Notes under the pieces: generated by a model
The model's database searches: none
What the model saw: the letters and a program-made list of their open reading frames with translations, nothing else
What the model was told of the DNA's origin: nothing
Translations under genes and position numbers: made by a program
Source: Leptidea sinapis
Lineage: Eukaryota > Arthropoda > Insecta > Lepidoptera > Pieridae
Length of the DNA: 64,000 nucleotides
Direction of reading: 5' to 3'
Assembly: GCF_905404315.1 (NCBI RefSeq)
Contig: NC_066265.1
Location: 25,630,501-25,694,500, forward strand
In this document: piece after piece, positions 31,180 to 41,854 of the stretch
Layout of the letters: each line of letters opens with the position of its first letter
Numbering within the stretch: the stretch's first letter is position 1

Positions 31180-31689
31180 CTGATAACTTTTGGTCTTGTC
31201 TCCAATAGCAAGCCTGTTGACAAAATCTTTAACCTATCTAAATAACACTGTTAATAGCTAATTAGAAATTGTGGTGAAAATTTAAATTAACGTTCAAATA
31301 TGCAATTGAGGTTTAGTAATGGTATTCTCCTTGTTATTGTTAAGAGCCACATCTCCAGTAATCCGATTTCAATGGCAGATAGTTCCTGCAAATTTGCGGT
31401 CAATACTGTACAACGATGTGAACCAATTGATTACTACTTTTAATTGGAATATTTTCTGTAGAATTACAATTACATCTTTATTTACCAATTCTTCCATAAT
31501 ATATTCGTATGAAAATTAATTGAAATCTTATTTTATTTTATTTATTTTGCCGCAAAGATTTGGTTACGTAATATTCTGACTATTGAAAAGGATTTTGGCT
31601 GAAAATTTAATAGTTTCAGTTTTTTCTTTCTATTCACTAAAATGACAGCAGCCTGAGAGTCAGTAAAAAATTTCCGCCGCTCTACGATT
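31180..31689. other. No gene seen
   Basis: AT-rich with no recognised element. Confidence 0.45.
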
Positions 31690-31845
31690 TGTTTTCTTAA
31701 AGTGAAAACATGTTTAGCGGCGTTGAGCACATGGGATGGATATAAAATTATAAGCTCGCGCCAAAACACGTGACCTGACCGAAAAATCGTAAGACTGTCG
31801 TTGAAATTATGGATGATAGTTTATTTTTCTGAGAGATAAACTTTT
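31690..31845 (+). repeat. Dispersed repeat (pairs with 59.2 kb)
   Basis: Shares AGTGAAAAC..T, AGCGGCGTTGAGCAC, GGATATAAAAT, CTCGCG..A..ACACGTG and GTAAGAC.GTCGTTGAAA with 59240-59385 in the same orientation. I associate it with a common lepidopteran repeat; class unknown. Confidence 0.6.
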
Positions 31846-32684
31846 TAATGTAAAATAAAAATCTGAAGTGTTTAATTTTTTATAAAATATGTGCCATTTT
31901 TGTTTACGATAGCGCAAAAAAAGGAATTTTATATTTAACCATTCAAATGCAAATACTTTTATACTGATAAAATAAAGCAATTCGTGCTAAATCTTCTCTA
32001 ATCATTCCAATTTATTCAAAAATGCAGAAAGTTAATGTTCAAGTTTTCACTTCTGCCGGCACTCCTGGAGCTGCTGCAATCCGTTATTTTTTTCTTTTAT
32101 TTTTTCAACTTCTATATATTTCATTATTTATTTAATTTTGTCTATTTATTAGCCTACAAGTCCTTTATATGCTCAATACTTACTTATTACTACTTATTAT
32201 ACTTATTTACTTTTCTTTGTCCCAGTTTAGTGTTTTTTTTCTTCTTTTTCATATGTAAATTCTATCTGTGGAAACTTATAATTAGCTTTTATTATTCTTC
32301 TGTATTAATTGACTAAATCCAAAATAAATATATAAATTTTTGAATAACATTCCCAGAAGAGAAGGAGATCACTGAGAAAATAAAAGTAACGATTGTCGCA
32401 AAAGTTCAAAAATTTTAGGAACCAATTTCACCCTGTTACTTTTATATTACAGTGATGCGCCCTCATCTTAAAATTTCACTTTTTCATAACGCACCTAAAG
32501 AAGTATAACTTCAAAAATGTCAGGAATTAAACCATGCTTCAGAGCATTCATTTGTGATAATAATGTCCGGAAAATGATGCTTCAAGTATTATGGTCATGT
32601 GCTCAGACACGATAAGCTGCTTTACCATATCATGATAGGCGTTTAGATACATTACGTAACGATAATATTATATAGCCCAAGAGC
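31846..32684. other. No gene seen
   Basis: AT-rich. The 93-codon open frame at 32035-32316 is a Phe/Tyr/Leu-rich low-complexity translation of T-rich DNA and is not credible as a gene. Confidence 0.5.
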
Positions 32685-32795
32685 CTACGATGGCCTAACA
32701 TTCGTGGTATTATAAAAGCTGAAAGTCTTACTGTGAATGCTTGAGAGTTTGGGTTGTGGTTACTTGGGCAGGTAACAAGTAGTAGAGGTGTCAGT
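32685..32795 (+). repeat. Short dispersed repeat (pairs with 57.4 kb)
   Basis: ATTATAAAAGCTGAAAGT...GAGTTTGGGTTGTGGTTAC matches 57415-57510 (TTTATAAAAGCTGAAAGTTT, GAGTTTGGGTTGCAGTGGC). Unknown class. Confidence 0.5.
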
Positions 32796-32796
32796 A

Positions 32797-33286
32797 TCAG
32801 CTCGATCCATTTGACCGCGTGCAACGCAGAGCAGCTCGAATTGTCGGGGACCCAGTGCTCTGTGAACGGCTGGATCACTTGGCGTTGCTTAGAGAAGTCG
32901 CTTCATTGTGTGTCTTCTACCGCATTTATCACGGGGAGTGTTCCGAAGAGCTGTTTAACCTGATTCCTGCCGCCGAATTCCACCTTCGCGCGACACGCCA
33001 CAAGTTAAGATATCATCCCCACCATCTGGATGTGTGGCGGTCCTCCACAGTGCGGTTTTCAAGGAGCTTTCTTCCACGTACAACAAAGCTGTGGAATGAA
33101 CTTCCTTGTGCGGTGTTTCCGGGACGATACGACATGGGTACCTTCAAAAAAAGCGCATAAACCTTCCTTAAAGGCCGGCAACGCTCCTGTGATTCCTCTG
33201 GTGTTGCAAGAGATTGTGGGCGGCGGCGATCACTTAACAACGGTTGACCCGTACGCTCGTTTGTCCTCCTATTCCATAAAAAAAAG
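32797..33286 (+). mobile_element. LINE-A 3' end, best preserved copy
   Basis: An open frame (32819-33160) covers the RT C-terminus: VQRRAARIVGDPVLCERLDH, VASLCVFYRIYHGECSEELF, AAEFHLRATRHKLRYHPHHL, DVWRSSTVRFSRSFLPRTTK and LWNELPCAVFPGRYDMGTF, stop. A UTR ending in an A-run (about 33278-33286) follows. It is 5'-truncated at about 32797. There are no stops in 113 codons, so it is comparatively young. Confidence 0.85.
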
Positions 33287-34564
33287 GTGGCAAACACAGT
33301 ACATAAAATTCTTTAAAGTATATTGCTATTTTTTTATATTTTCTTAAGAATAACTCTCATCCATTGCCTGTCACTAATGACAGTTTCTACCCCCTGCCAG
33401 ACACACCTGAACTGTAATAAATTATATTTCTGCTTTCGTTATAGTATAAAGCAAAAAAATTATATATTACTACCTAACCCGGCAGACTTCATACTTCCTC
33501 AATTGATAATTAAAAGACCTGAACTTTTGTATAAAATAAACTTAAAACAATCAAAAGGACTCCTTTTTTGATTAAAACAAATAAAAAAATCTCGGTTTGA
33601 ATGAAATATTATTATTATATTCGATTAATAACACATGATGTTGCTTACTTACAAAACACTGGATATTTAAAAGGTTTCATTTTGATATTGTCAGGACACA
33701 CACTGTTGTGATACAGTCTGTTAATCAATTTAAAGCTTTCTGATAAACTATATTTTATTTTCTTTGTGGTTCGGAAATTTTATATTTTGATAAAACTTAA
33801 GATTTATACATATTATAGTTTGTTGTCAAATGTCAAATAAAACTGAATGCGGTATAGAAATTTAATTTTGTGACAAAACTTAAGATTTAATAATCTACAT
33901 AAAAATAATCTGATAGGATAGTTAATAACTGTATTTAACCTAGAATTAACTTTATTTTTTACCTCCTGAGAAAGTTAAAAAGATATAAAAATTCTAATTA
34001 GTTAATCATTTTAAACTATTATTTTAATTTGACTTCTGAACGACGGGGGACACATCAAACGAAAATCAAAATCGTATTAGCCAAATCGGTTCAGCCGTTG
34101 TCGAGTTTTGAAAGTCCGATGTAGGTAGACACGAGTGCTTAGTCGATAACGATCTTTTAAAATATAAGATAAAGTCAAAAAAATTATTTTAATACCATAA
34201 AATACAATACTCAATCAATCTCAATACTCGTTATCTGGTCATGCTATTGAACAGAACAAAAAAGTTTAAGAACAATGTCAATACTGTACATTACTTGTAA
34301 TAATATGTAATATCAACAAAAATCCTCGCCTATTTATTCAATATTGTAATTTATATTATACACCGCGACAAATAAGGAATTGATTGTTACTAATTTTAAT
34401 AGGCTCCATAAAATACATAATTGTTTTAAGGAGTCCCTTAGAAGTGTTTTCTGTTTTCTTCCAATCAGTGCGCTAAGGTAACTGTTGTTAATATGATTTC
34501 CAAATTATATGAAAAAAAGGAATGGGTACAACAAATACCTATATAGAAGCAATTTTTGGCCATT
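33287..34564. other. Mostly unassigned AT-rich DNA
   Basis: A short repeat-like patch at about 34030-34130 (AAATCGGTTCAGCCGTTGTC, GAGTTTTG) resembles internal sequence of lepidopteran non-autonomous elements. Nothing else is recognised. Confidence 0.4.
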
Positions 34565-35290
34565 GAATTAATTCAAATTTAAATATTTTATTCAAAATTA
34601 CTTACTGAACGTCAAAAACTACCACCCATTCAAAATAGACTGCCTCAGACCTGAGAAGAAAGGGCGCATTAAAACTCCGCGGGCCCTTTTTTTTATAAAA
34701 ATATGGATTTCAATGTAATGTTGTACAACAAATATTATATAATTAAAACAGCTTAACAGTGTCTTTATTTCCAGACTGTGGTATCATTAAGAATTATTTA
34801 ATTTTTTAATTGTTAATTAACGTTTTCCACACAAACGTTTTTTAATTCATTCAAATTTCGTAACACATTTGTTTTGTATATTTTCTGGGATCATATTAAA
34901 AGGCATAAAAGGCATGTATTTTCTCAAAATTAATTCCTTTAGAATTCTTTTTGATGTCATTTCTAATAACTACTAGATACTACTACCGCTTCGGAAAGAA
35001 ATGGCGCTCTGAGAGAGAAGAAGCCGAGCAAGAAACTCTCCCAACATTCTTATTTTACGCTCTTTTCAATAAAAATATACAATATTGTACAGTCATTTCT
35101 ATCGCTATAAAATAATCACAATCTAGTCCTAGGCTGACCGATCATTTAGATATTTAGCAGTGGAGTAATAGGATTTACGACAGAGCTATTTTTTTAAAGT
35201 ATATACCATCGCCCAGTAGAAGACTTACTAACTCGACTTATCAGAGTAGTAGAATGAATGTGATATTTATTTAGCAAAATAGAAATAATT
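34565..35290 (-). mobile_element. LINE-C 3' end interrupted by LINE-B
   Basis: On minus, LINE-C coding starts near 35290 and breaks at about 35196. It resumes at 34895 with codons for IPENIQNKCVTKFE and then KKRLCGK, followed by the UTR (TCTTCTCAGGTCTGAGG, 34650) and the AATAAAATATTTAAATTTGA tail at 34565. The uninterrupted order is seen at 52.3-52.7 and 22.7-22.9 kb, so a LINE-B tail was inserted here later. Confidence 0.72.
34896..35196 (-). mobile_element. LINE-B 3' end nested in LINE-C
   Basis: About 300 bp of LINE-B: codons for CRKSYYSTAKYL (near 35165), AATATTGTAT, the ATGTTGGGAGAGTTTCTTG block, GAAGCGGTAGTAGTATCTAG, and the GAAAATACATG end. It is inserted in the same orientation as its host. 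Confidence 0.75.
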
Positions 35291-35867
35291 GTGAGTTAAG
35301 TAAGTTAAATACAATCAAATGGACATCTTTGGGTATGTGTCGCGGTTAACTTTTCATATAAATCACAGAACAAACTTTATTCAAACGACTCTCCTGAGTC
35401 CATGACGACATTGCCTTTCTTTTAAAGTTAGCAATTTGTTTGGCTGTTCTTGCATGTTTTCTTTCTGTTTCATCCAGGTTTACTTAAAATCAAAATCTAG
35501 AACTTTTAAAGGACGTGAAATAAGAAGAAAGTAATAGTTTATAATAATTTTAAATATTATTCAGACGTTTCTACTAACCACACCTATTCATATAACATAC
35601 TATATTAAATTTCTTCAAGTAATAGCATAAAATAATTAAACGGAGAACAAAACTGTAGAATGATAATTCTTGTATGGTGTTTCTAGAACGATACGAATTG
35701 GGTATAGTCAAAGATTTTTTTAAAAAGGTATTTGTTTGATACATTTTTATATCCAGCTAGCCCTTTATAATAAAAAGAATGGCTCACAAACCACCAAATA
35801 ATGCACAGTTAATCTATATTGTCATATCCATTGTTTATTTATAAATATTAGCATGTTTTTATGAAAA
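35291..35867 (+). other. AT-rich, with a degraded LINE-A trace
   Basis: 35645-35735 (AAACTGTAGAATGA..., TATGGTGTTTCTAGAACGAT, ACGAATTGGGTA) is a decayed match to the LINE-A KLWNELP / GRYDMG region. The remainder is unassigned. Confidence 0.4.
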
Positions 35868-36140
35868 TAAGGGACGAGACGAGCAGGACGTCCATTCGAT
35901 CATTGCAATGCAGTGAAACGGCACTCCTGAACGCAGGGTTCTTGAAAAACCCAAAATTTCTGAGCGTCACTACAATAATTGCGCTCGTCATCTTGACAAA
36001 CGATGTTAAGTCCCATTTGCCCAGTAATTTCACTAGGTACGGCGGCCTTCACATCCAAACACAAGGCAATAGGCGCCGTTGTGGTACCCATAATCTAGCC
36101 GGCTTTCTGTGCAAAGGAGACTCCTACTGGTTAAGATGCA
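35868..36140 (+). repeat. Rep-1 copy
   Basis: GGGACGAGACGAGCAGGACG at the start and AGGAGACTCCTACTGG at the end, with GGTTCTTGAAAAACCCAAAA, GATGTTAAGTCCCATTTGCC and AATAGGCGCCGTTGTGGTAC between. Parts are deleted relative to the 20.2-kb copy (the ACACATTACTGCTTC block is missing). Confidence 0.78.
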
Positions 36141-36409
36141 GGTAGCTGTAAGCTGCGTGAGCGTTAAATTCGGACAGCACTCCCAACTAATAAGAAAGAT
36201 GTGGAAAATTACAATGAATATTTAAATTTCTAAATGAATATAAGCCAAACATAAATTTTAAATAGAAAAGTAAAAAATTAAAAAAGGGGTCAATAGTTTA
36301 CTGGTATGATTGGCCGAATTAATATACCTTGACAGGTGGACAGACATGCATACAGTTCATGGTTTTTCACCTGGATGGTAAAAATTGTTGCGTTAAACTG
36401 TCAGTTTTC

Positions 36410-36675
36410 CGATGTCGGCCACTCCAAGAATCTTGGCAACGATATCCATACTGTGAAATTTGAATAAAAAATGAAAATCATGCCTTTAAAAAATGATCCC
36501 AATGTCGTTTTTACTACGCTGAGATCCTTGAAAACGATAACCATATTGTTGAAATCATAGTTTTCAGATGTAGCCATCTTGGATTTAATAAAATATCACT
36601 AATTCGTTCTCTGCTAGACCAGAACCATGGCAAAGATATCCATATAATAGATTGACAATTTGACGTCGCTGCCAT
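36410..36675 (-). repeat. Relative of the 26.2-kb tandem repeat
   Basis: On minus, units of about 100 bp contain ATGATTTCAACAATATGG, CTCAG..TAGTA, GGGATCATTTTTTAAA and AATCCAAGATGGCTACA. About two and a half diverged units in the opposite orientation to 26235-26520. Confidence 0.6.
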
Positions 36676-36774
36676 TGAAAAATTAAGTCCGAGACACTTA
36701 CTATATGGCCAGTCCATAAATTTAAAGATATTCAGTGTGTTATAAAAGGGGTTATGCTTGCAATTACTGTGCAG

Positions 36775-37045
36775 GATCAAATAAGAAATGAGGTTATTAA
36801 AGTCACCGACGTCATCGTATAAGCTGAAAAGGCAGAGAGTTGGTCATCATAGAAACAAAACAGACTACCACTGAGGTAAACTTGTTCTCGAGTGGAAACC
36901 GTTATTGGACTGGCGTACTCCCACTAGGAGTAGCGACCACATACACAGAGTAGCTATCAGCAGCTAGACGAGAACAGCCGAAGATCGAGTTGGATGGCCT
37001 ACATTAAGAGAAGAGCGAGTCCTGCAAGACTAATACAGACAGGTA
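36775..37045 (+). mobile_element. RTE-like LINE 3' end, heavily decayed
   Basis: Fragments in changing frames: DQIRNEVI, KVTDVIV, VLEWKPLLDWRTPTRSSDHI, then AEDRVGWPTLREE. Order and spacing fit the RTE C-terminus (DQIRNEEIRRRTKVTDI, LEWRPR, RPPTRW.DDL, AQDR..W..L.EA). Confidence 0.5.
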
Positions 37046-37526
37046 ATTATGTAGATGATAGATATATAATTTACATAATATTATGTATGATATATTTAAA
37101 AAAATAGCTTGGTCGAAGAACAACACTTTTGCATTTTAAACGTTTTGTAAGTTCATTCAAATTTATGGCTAATACAAGCGTTGCGCCCAAAGAGAGAAAC
37201 GTTGTGAGATGAAAAACTTCAGTCAGTGTAACACCGCTTCATTACTGCGTATTCAGATTTCGCTTTATATTGAAGCTGACGCAGCAATTTTTAAATGACC
37301 TGATTTACATGTAGGGTTTGAAAAGTAACATATTTTATTATAAATAATATGTGAAATTTTCATTTAATGTATATGTTCTAAGTAATTGTATCTTAAAATG
37401 TAAAAACAATAATTATTTTGTATTGTCATTTTTTTACTTACATCTGTAAAACCAAAGAGTTAAGTGTACCTGTTAGACCAGTGCCGAAGCCTTTGAAAAT
37501 GATAAAAAGTGAAACAAAATAGTAAT
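37046..37526. other. No gene seen
   Basis: AT-rich with no recognised element. Confidence 0.45.
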
Positions 37527-37729
37527 AGGATGAAACCCATTGGAAAAAGACGAGAATATAACAAAAATTAAGGGAAAAATAAATTACGGGCGATCTGAGG
37601 TCGGGAAGTGGAAACGGGGGGGTATTTTAGGGTAAAAAACGGTTTATCTCGATTTCCGGCAAAACTACAAGTTCTATGGCAAAAAGTTAATCGGCAAAGC
37701 TGTAGTCTTTTGCCAATGGGTTTCATCCT
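37527..37729. mobile_element. MITE-4
   Basis: Ends in a 17-bp perfect terminal inverted repeat: AGGATGAAACCCATTGG (37527-37543) and its complement (37713-37729). Comparison with 11.2 kb shows the repeat unit extends outwards into GTAATTTTTTTTGGTTTC on the right. 203 bp, no coding. Confidence 0.78.
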
Positions 37730-37839
37730 ACTGTAATTTTTTTTGGTTTCAAAAATTATCGACCCTGGTCTATGTGTAATAATTTGACGCACAATTACAA
37801 ACAAACGCCGGTGGGGCAGGAAATTTCTCGAATGGCGAC

Positions 37840-37990
37840 AACGTTGGTAGTCCTCCCACAAAATGAACCGACGATCTGGTCAAGATCGCCAGAGTACGTT
37901 GGATTAGGGTAGCAGGACCGATCATCGTGGAGATCTTTAGGGGAGTCCTATGTCCAGAAGTGGACACCTTTCGGCTGATGATGACATTGA
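37840..37990 (+). mobile_element. RTE-like LINE 3' end
   Basis: Frame pieces DDLVKIARVRWIRVA, then GPIIVEIFRGVLCPEVDTF, ending GCTGATGATGACATTGA. It matches 16710-16830 in order. Fewer than 50 codons remain. Confidence 0.65.
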
Positions 37991-38273
37991 TACAAAATTA
38001 TCGTGGTATACCGGATGATAATGGAAGTTATTCCAACAGAAATATAAATGAAGATATTTTTTTCATAAACATAATGAAATTCTTATATTATGGATGATCT
38101 ATTACAATCTTGCTATGATAGAGACGATAGTCGTTTGTCCTATCAAAATATTAATCACAATATCAGATAAAATATTTATTATTAATATGAATATAGAAAT
38201 ATACTTTTGTTTTCATTAAGTTTATGATAATATTAATCAAACTACTCATTTAGATTTTTACTAAGCTGTTCAT
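37991..38273. other. No gene seen
   Basis: AT-rich spacer. Confidence 0.45.
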
Positions 38274-38558
38274 CAATACTAATATTATAAAGTGGCAAGA
38301 TTTGATAGTTTGTTGGCATTTGAAAAACGGAATGATTTTATCAAATTAATGAATTGTCATCGGTCCTCGATGAATATACGAAGTTTGAATGAAATCTGGC
38401 CGTCTAAAGTGGGTCAAAATCGCGCCCAAAAGAGTCGGTTACAAACAAACATACATACAGGTGAAGCTAATGAAAAGCGTGTAACAATTTATTTGAAATG
38501 TTGCTACTTCGTGCTCAGTCTTATGTGTATGCGAACGAAGTCGCGGGGTATCAGCTAG
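38274..38558 (+). mobile_element. Non-autonomous Helitron
   Basis: Starts TCAATACTAATATTATAAAG and ends TCGCGGGGTATCAGCTAG followed by T. A GCGA/TCGC hairpin (38531-38544) precedes the terminal CTAG. The interior (GAAATCTGGCCGTCTAAAGT) is unlike the 6.4-kb Helitron, so only the ends are shared. Confidence 0.75.
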
Positions 38559-40299
38559 TATATAATAAAATACTTTTATGTTTTTTTTGTGTGATATTCT
38601 TTGCAGGTTGTAAAACACGCAAACGCTAACGTACACAAAAAAGCACCGTTTTTTATGAAAGCATCAGATTGCTCTTTAATAAAAACAATTTGATAGTATT
38701 GTGATTCTCTCGTAATTGAAAAATACATCGCTTGCAATATCGCAACGTACAGCGACGAATTGGAAATTTGTAATATGAATGCAGTAAAAGCAGATAAAAT
38801 TTAATTGAACATGTGCAGCATTTCCCGCCAATTCAATATGGCCGATGGCGTGTGTCAGATTAGGGGCGATGGTTGTGGTTCTACGTGTTACGCTGTCTTA
38901 TTGTGTTTTACTATCTTAATTAATTTCTATTACGTAATATCTTATAATATCTTACTTTTTGAGCACTTATAATTATTTTTACAAAGTTTAACAGAACATG
39001 TGGCACGTCCACGTCACACATCATTCGAAACTGGCTTGAGTACGCCCACTTGGGTGTAATATTAGTTGCCGCACTTTGTGACTATGCCTGCAGTATCTAG
39101 TTGGAGCGCAGTGGAGACCTGTCCTTAATCTAAGTACTTAGACTAAAGATTTTGGGAAATCTTCTAGTTTACATCATGATTACGTATTATTTTTAATTAC
39201 GTAGTAGTTTTAATATTACGACGAACACTGGAAATCTGAATTGAGATCCGATATTGCCAATGTAGCTCTATATTTCGTGACACAAAGCATAACTGTTATT
39301 GTCTATTATATAGTACCTATTGAAGTAACTGTAACACATGTCTTCATTTCTTATATATTCACTACACTCAGTTCTAAAACCCAACAAGGTAACTCACTTA
39401 AATACTTAGCTGCTCACATATTTTACTACTTTCATTTCTATAATTTATCTTGCTTTAAATTTTCATTGTGATAGAATATATTGTCATCGTATTTTATGTT
39501 AACTATTATATTATTTACCTTCTAAAATGTTAATGAGTAATTTGAATGTTATGTAAGAATATATTAATGATGATCAATGTTTTAATATTTAATCTGATAA
39601 TGTATTTTATAATATTTTCATAGGACATCAATTGACTATTGTTTCTATTAAAACAAAATCTTAATAGATCATCTATTTTTACATCTACAATTTGGTTATT
39701 TAAAAAAATATAGCTTCGGCTTATTCTTATAAATCTGAGATAACACAGTCTAATACATTAATAATTTTAATACAATTTTAATTATATTGAGAATATTGTA
39801 TCATTGTATGAAAAAATTTGAAGGATTTTTGCTTCACAAAAAGCGTTTATTATGTGCTTGTTAGTGAAAAGAACTAAATTTAAAAAATAAAATAAATAAG
39901 AAGTATATGTTAATACGGAAACCTAAATTGCAATCATAGTGATAATTAACAATATTTCTCTTGCCCCCACCAGCTTTTGGAACTCTACAAATTAAATTGC
40001 CAAAAAATTTTCTCGAGGATGGCACAGTCTAAAAAGCACTCTTTTATTTTAAGTTTTTAATTTTTTACTGTAGTACTTGGATACTAAAACGCTAAAATAA
40101 ATTGATAAACCACTTAATACCAGATAATATTTAGATGGGTACGATTTTCTCTGAATTTCTTTATTTTTCAAACATGGCAGCGTTTTATCAATATTGGATA
40201 CTTTCCTTTGAACGTGAGCATTAATTTTTTTTCGAATTATTCTTTATTAAAATGAAAACTTCTGCTACTTCGTGGATTGATAGAGATATGTTTTTATTT
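38559..40299. other. Long AT-rich stretch, no gene seen
   Basis: No coding signature. 38810-38880 (CAATATGGCCGATGGCGTGT) and 39000-39110 are locally less AT-rich but give no recognisable protein. Confidence 0.5.
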
Positions 40300-41285
40300 A
40301 TAAAAAAGGAGGTACAAAACGAGCGTACGGGTAACCTGGTGTTAAGTTATCACCACCACCCACATTCTCTTGTTGCAAGAGAGAGGAATTACTGGAGCGT
40401 TGTCGGCCTTTACGGAAGGTGTACGCGCTTTTTTTGAAGGTACCCGTGTCGTATCGTGCTGAAAACACCGTACAAGGAAGCTCATTCCACAACTTTGTAG
40501 TACGTGGAAGAAAGCTCCTTGAAAACCGCGCTGTGGAGTACCGCCACACATCCAGATAGTGGGGATGATCGTTTTTTCGCCGTTTCGCAGGTGGAATTCG
40601 GCGGCAAGAATCAGGTGAAGCAGCTCTTCGGAACACTCACTCACACCGTGAAAAATGCGATAGAAGATACACAATTAACCGACGTCTCTACGCAACGCCA
40701 AATGATCCAGCCGTTTACAGAGCACTGGGTCCCCGACAATTTGGGTGCCAGAACAGAGATGACAGCAATACTCCGTATGTGGCCGGACCTGCGCTTTGTA
40801 GAGCGCTAGAATGTGGGTCGGCTTGAAATATTGGCGTGCTCTATTTATGACGCCCCATTTCTTCGAAGCCAATTTGGCTTGGCCCTCCAGATGACCACCG
40901 AATTGGCAGTCGCTCGAGATTTTACTATGCAAGGCTGTAAGAGAAGAGTTGTCGACGTTTGTAGCGATGATTTGACAAATGGGGTTTTTTAAGTGGTAAA
41001 AGGGCAAACTCAACCAATAGGGACAGACCATACGCCAATTATGCACAGATCGACCTGAGTAGTCTGTGGTACTTAACCCAAACCATTATTCAGCATTGTG
41101 CCCGTTAAAATCACCCAACACTACGATTTTAGCAGAGGGGATCTGTGCAAGCACATGCGCATGCTTGAATACAGCTCATGAGGTGATACGGTTCTGCCTT
41201 ACCACTAGGGGAGTTGTAGACACACGCATAGACGCAGACGCGGTCCTCAAAATCTATACGAGAGAGTAGACAGAGGCACGCAGTG
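40300..41285 (-). mobile_element. LINE-A with endonuclease fused to RT C-terminus
   Basis: On minus, the 5' part is the endonuclease middle: AKIVVLGDFNGHNAE (about 41125) and TTDYSGRSVHN (about 41050). The sequence then switches to the RT thumb: SKISSDCQFGGHLEGQAKLA (about 40915), INRARQYFKPTHILALYKAQ, VRPHTEYCCHLCSG, then LDHLALRRDV and the C-terminus with a UTR ending at 40300. The rest of the endonuclease and the whole catalytic RT core are deleted, and part of the thumb (LDPFDRVQRRAAR) is also lost. Frameshifts and a stop occur near 40674. Confidence 0.8.
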
Positions 41286-41385
41286 AGGAGGTTTGTGTAC
41301 CAAATGAAAAAAATCCCAGGAAGCCTATAATATTATGGAAGATTAATTTGAAATATGAAAATTTGTAATTGTAAATAGAATTAAA
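41286..41385. other. Short unassigned AT-rich spacer
   Basis: Separates LINE-A from the gypsy remnant; nothing recognised. Confidence 0.4.
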
Positions 41386-41424
41386 TGTTGCGTAGCAACG
41401 CTTCGAAGTATATGACGAGAGTTT

Positions 41425-41631
41425 TTGAGATTACACAATCCTCTAAGGCGAAAGGGGAAGTCTCCGAAGCTCCAACCAAGTTGGGAGGGACCATACAAAG
41501 TAATCACAAGGATAAATGATGTGACTCTCAGGATCCAGCGTACGCCTCGAAGTCCCCCGAAAATCGTACATGTCGATCGGGTGGCTAAGTACTACGGAAG
41601 CAACAATGATCGGGACAATCATGTCTTAGGA
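41425..41631 (+). pseudogene. Gypsy integrase C-terminal fragment
   Basis: An open frame reads RLHNPLRRKGKSPKLQPSW, EGPYKVITRINDVTLRIQR and IVHVDRVAKYYG. The NP.RRKG.SPKL...WEGPY.V....DV.YRIQ...... VHVDRL..Y pattern is the GPY/F chromatin-proximal module at the end of Ty3/gypsy integrases. The catalytic core upstream is deleted. The frame runs unbroken into the polypurine tract. The displayed start is arbitrary because the 5' part is missing. Confidence 0.85.
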
Positions 41632-41639
41632 GGGGGCAG
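41628..41639 (+). promoter_or_regulatory. Polypurine tract
   Basis: TAGGAGGGGGCAG-type purine run lies immediately before the TG that starts the 3' LTR, where plus-strand DNA synthesis is primed in LTR elements. Confidence 0.8.
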
Positions 41640-41729
41640 TGTTGCGTAGCAACGCTTCGAAGTATATGACGAGAGTTGTCTAACTTCAAGAAATTGTTAA
41701 TTTCAACAGCTCCGTCAGCAATATTCGTA

Positions 41730-41795
41730 GCTCAGCGGAAAAGTGTTGACTTTAGACGCTGTAGACCCGGGTTCGATACACCTACCAGTGTATGG
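41730..41795 (+). promoter_or_regulatory. tRNA-like pol III boxes inside the LTR
   Basis: CGTAGCTCAGCGGAAAAGTG is a close match to an A box. CCCGGGTTCGATAC, about 45 nt downstream, is a close match to a B box. The segment is also present in the solo LTR at 13.4 kb. A complete cloverleaf is not evident. Confidence 0.55.
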
Positions 41796-41844
41796 ATTTT
41801 TTTGGGTTTTGTAAAGTTAAAGGAAATTTCTAGTAAGTTCAGGA

Positions 41845-41854
41845 TATATATAAG
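41845..41854 (+). promoter_or_regulatory. LTR TATA box
   Basis: TATATATAAG, conserved as TATATAAG in the solo LTR. The following TACTAAGCGTGGCCTACGGC block is also conserved, consistent with a U3/R promoter region. Confidence 0.6.

Noticed and set aside
32035..32316. 93-codon Phe/Tyr/Leu-rich frame, possibly a membrane protein
   Set aside because: Composition simply reflects T-rich DNA, with no start context or family match.
36775..37990. Single RTE element split by MITE-4
   Set aside because: The two RTE pieces overlap in family coordinates, so they are separate truncated copies.
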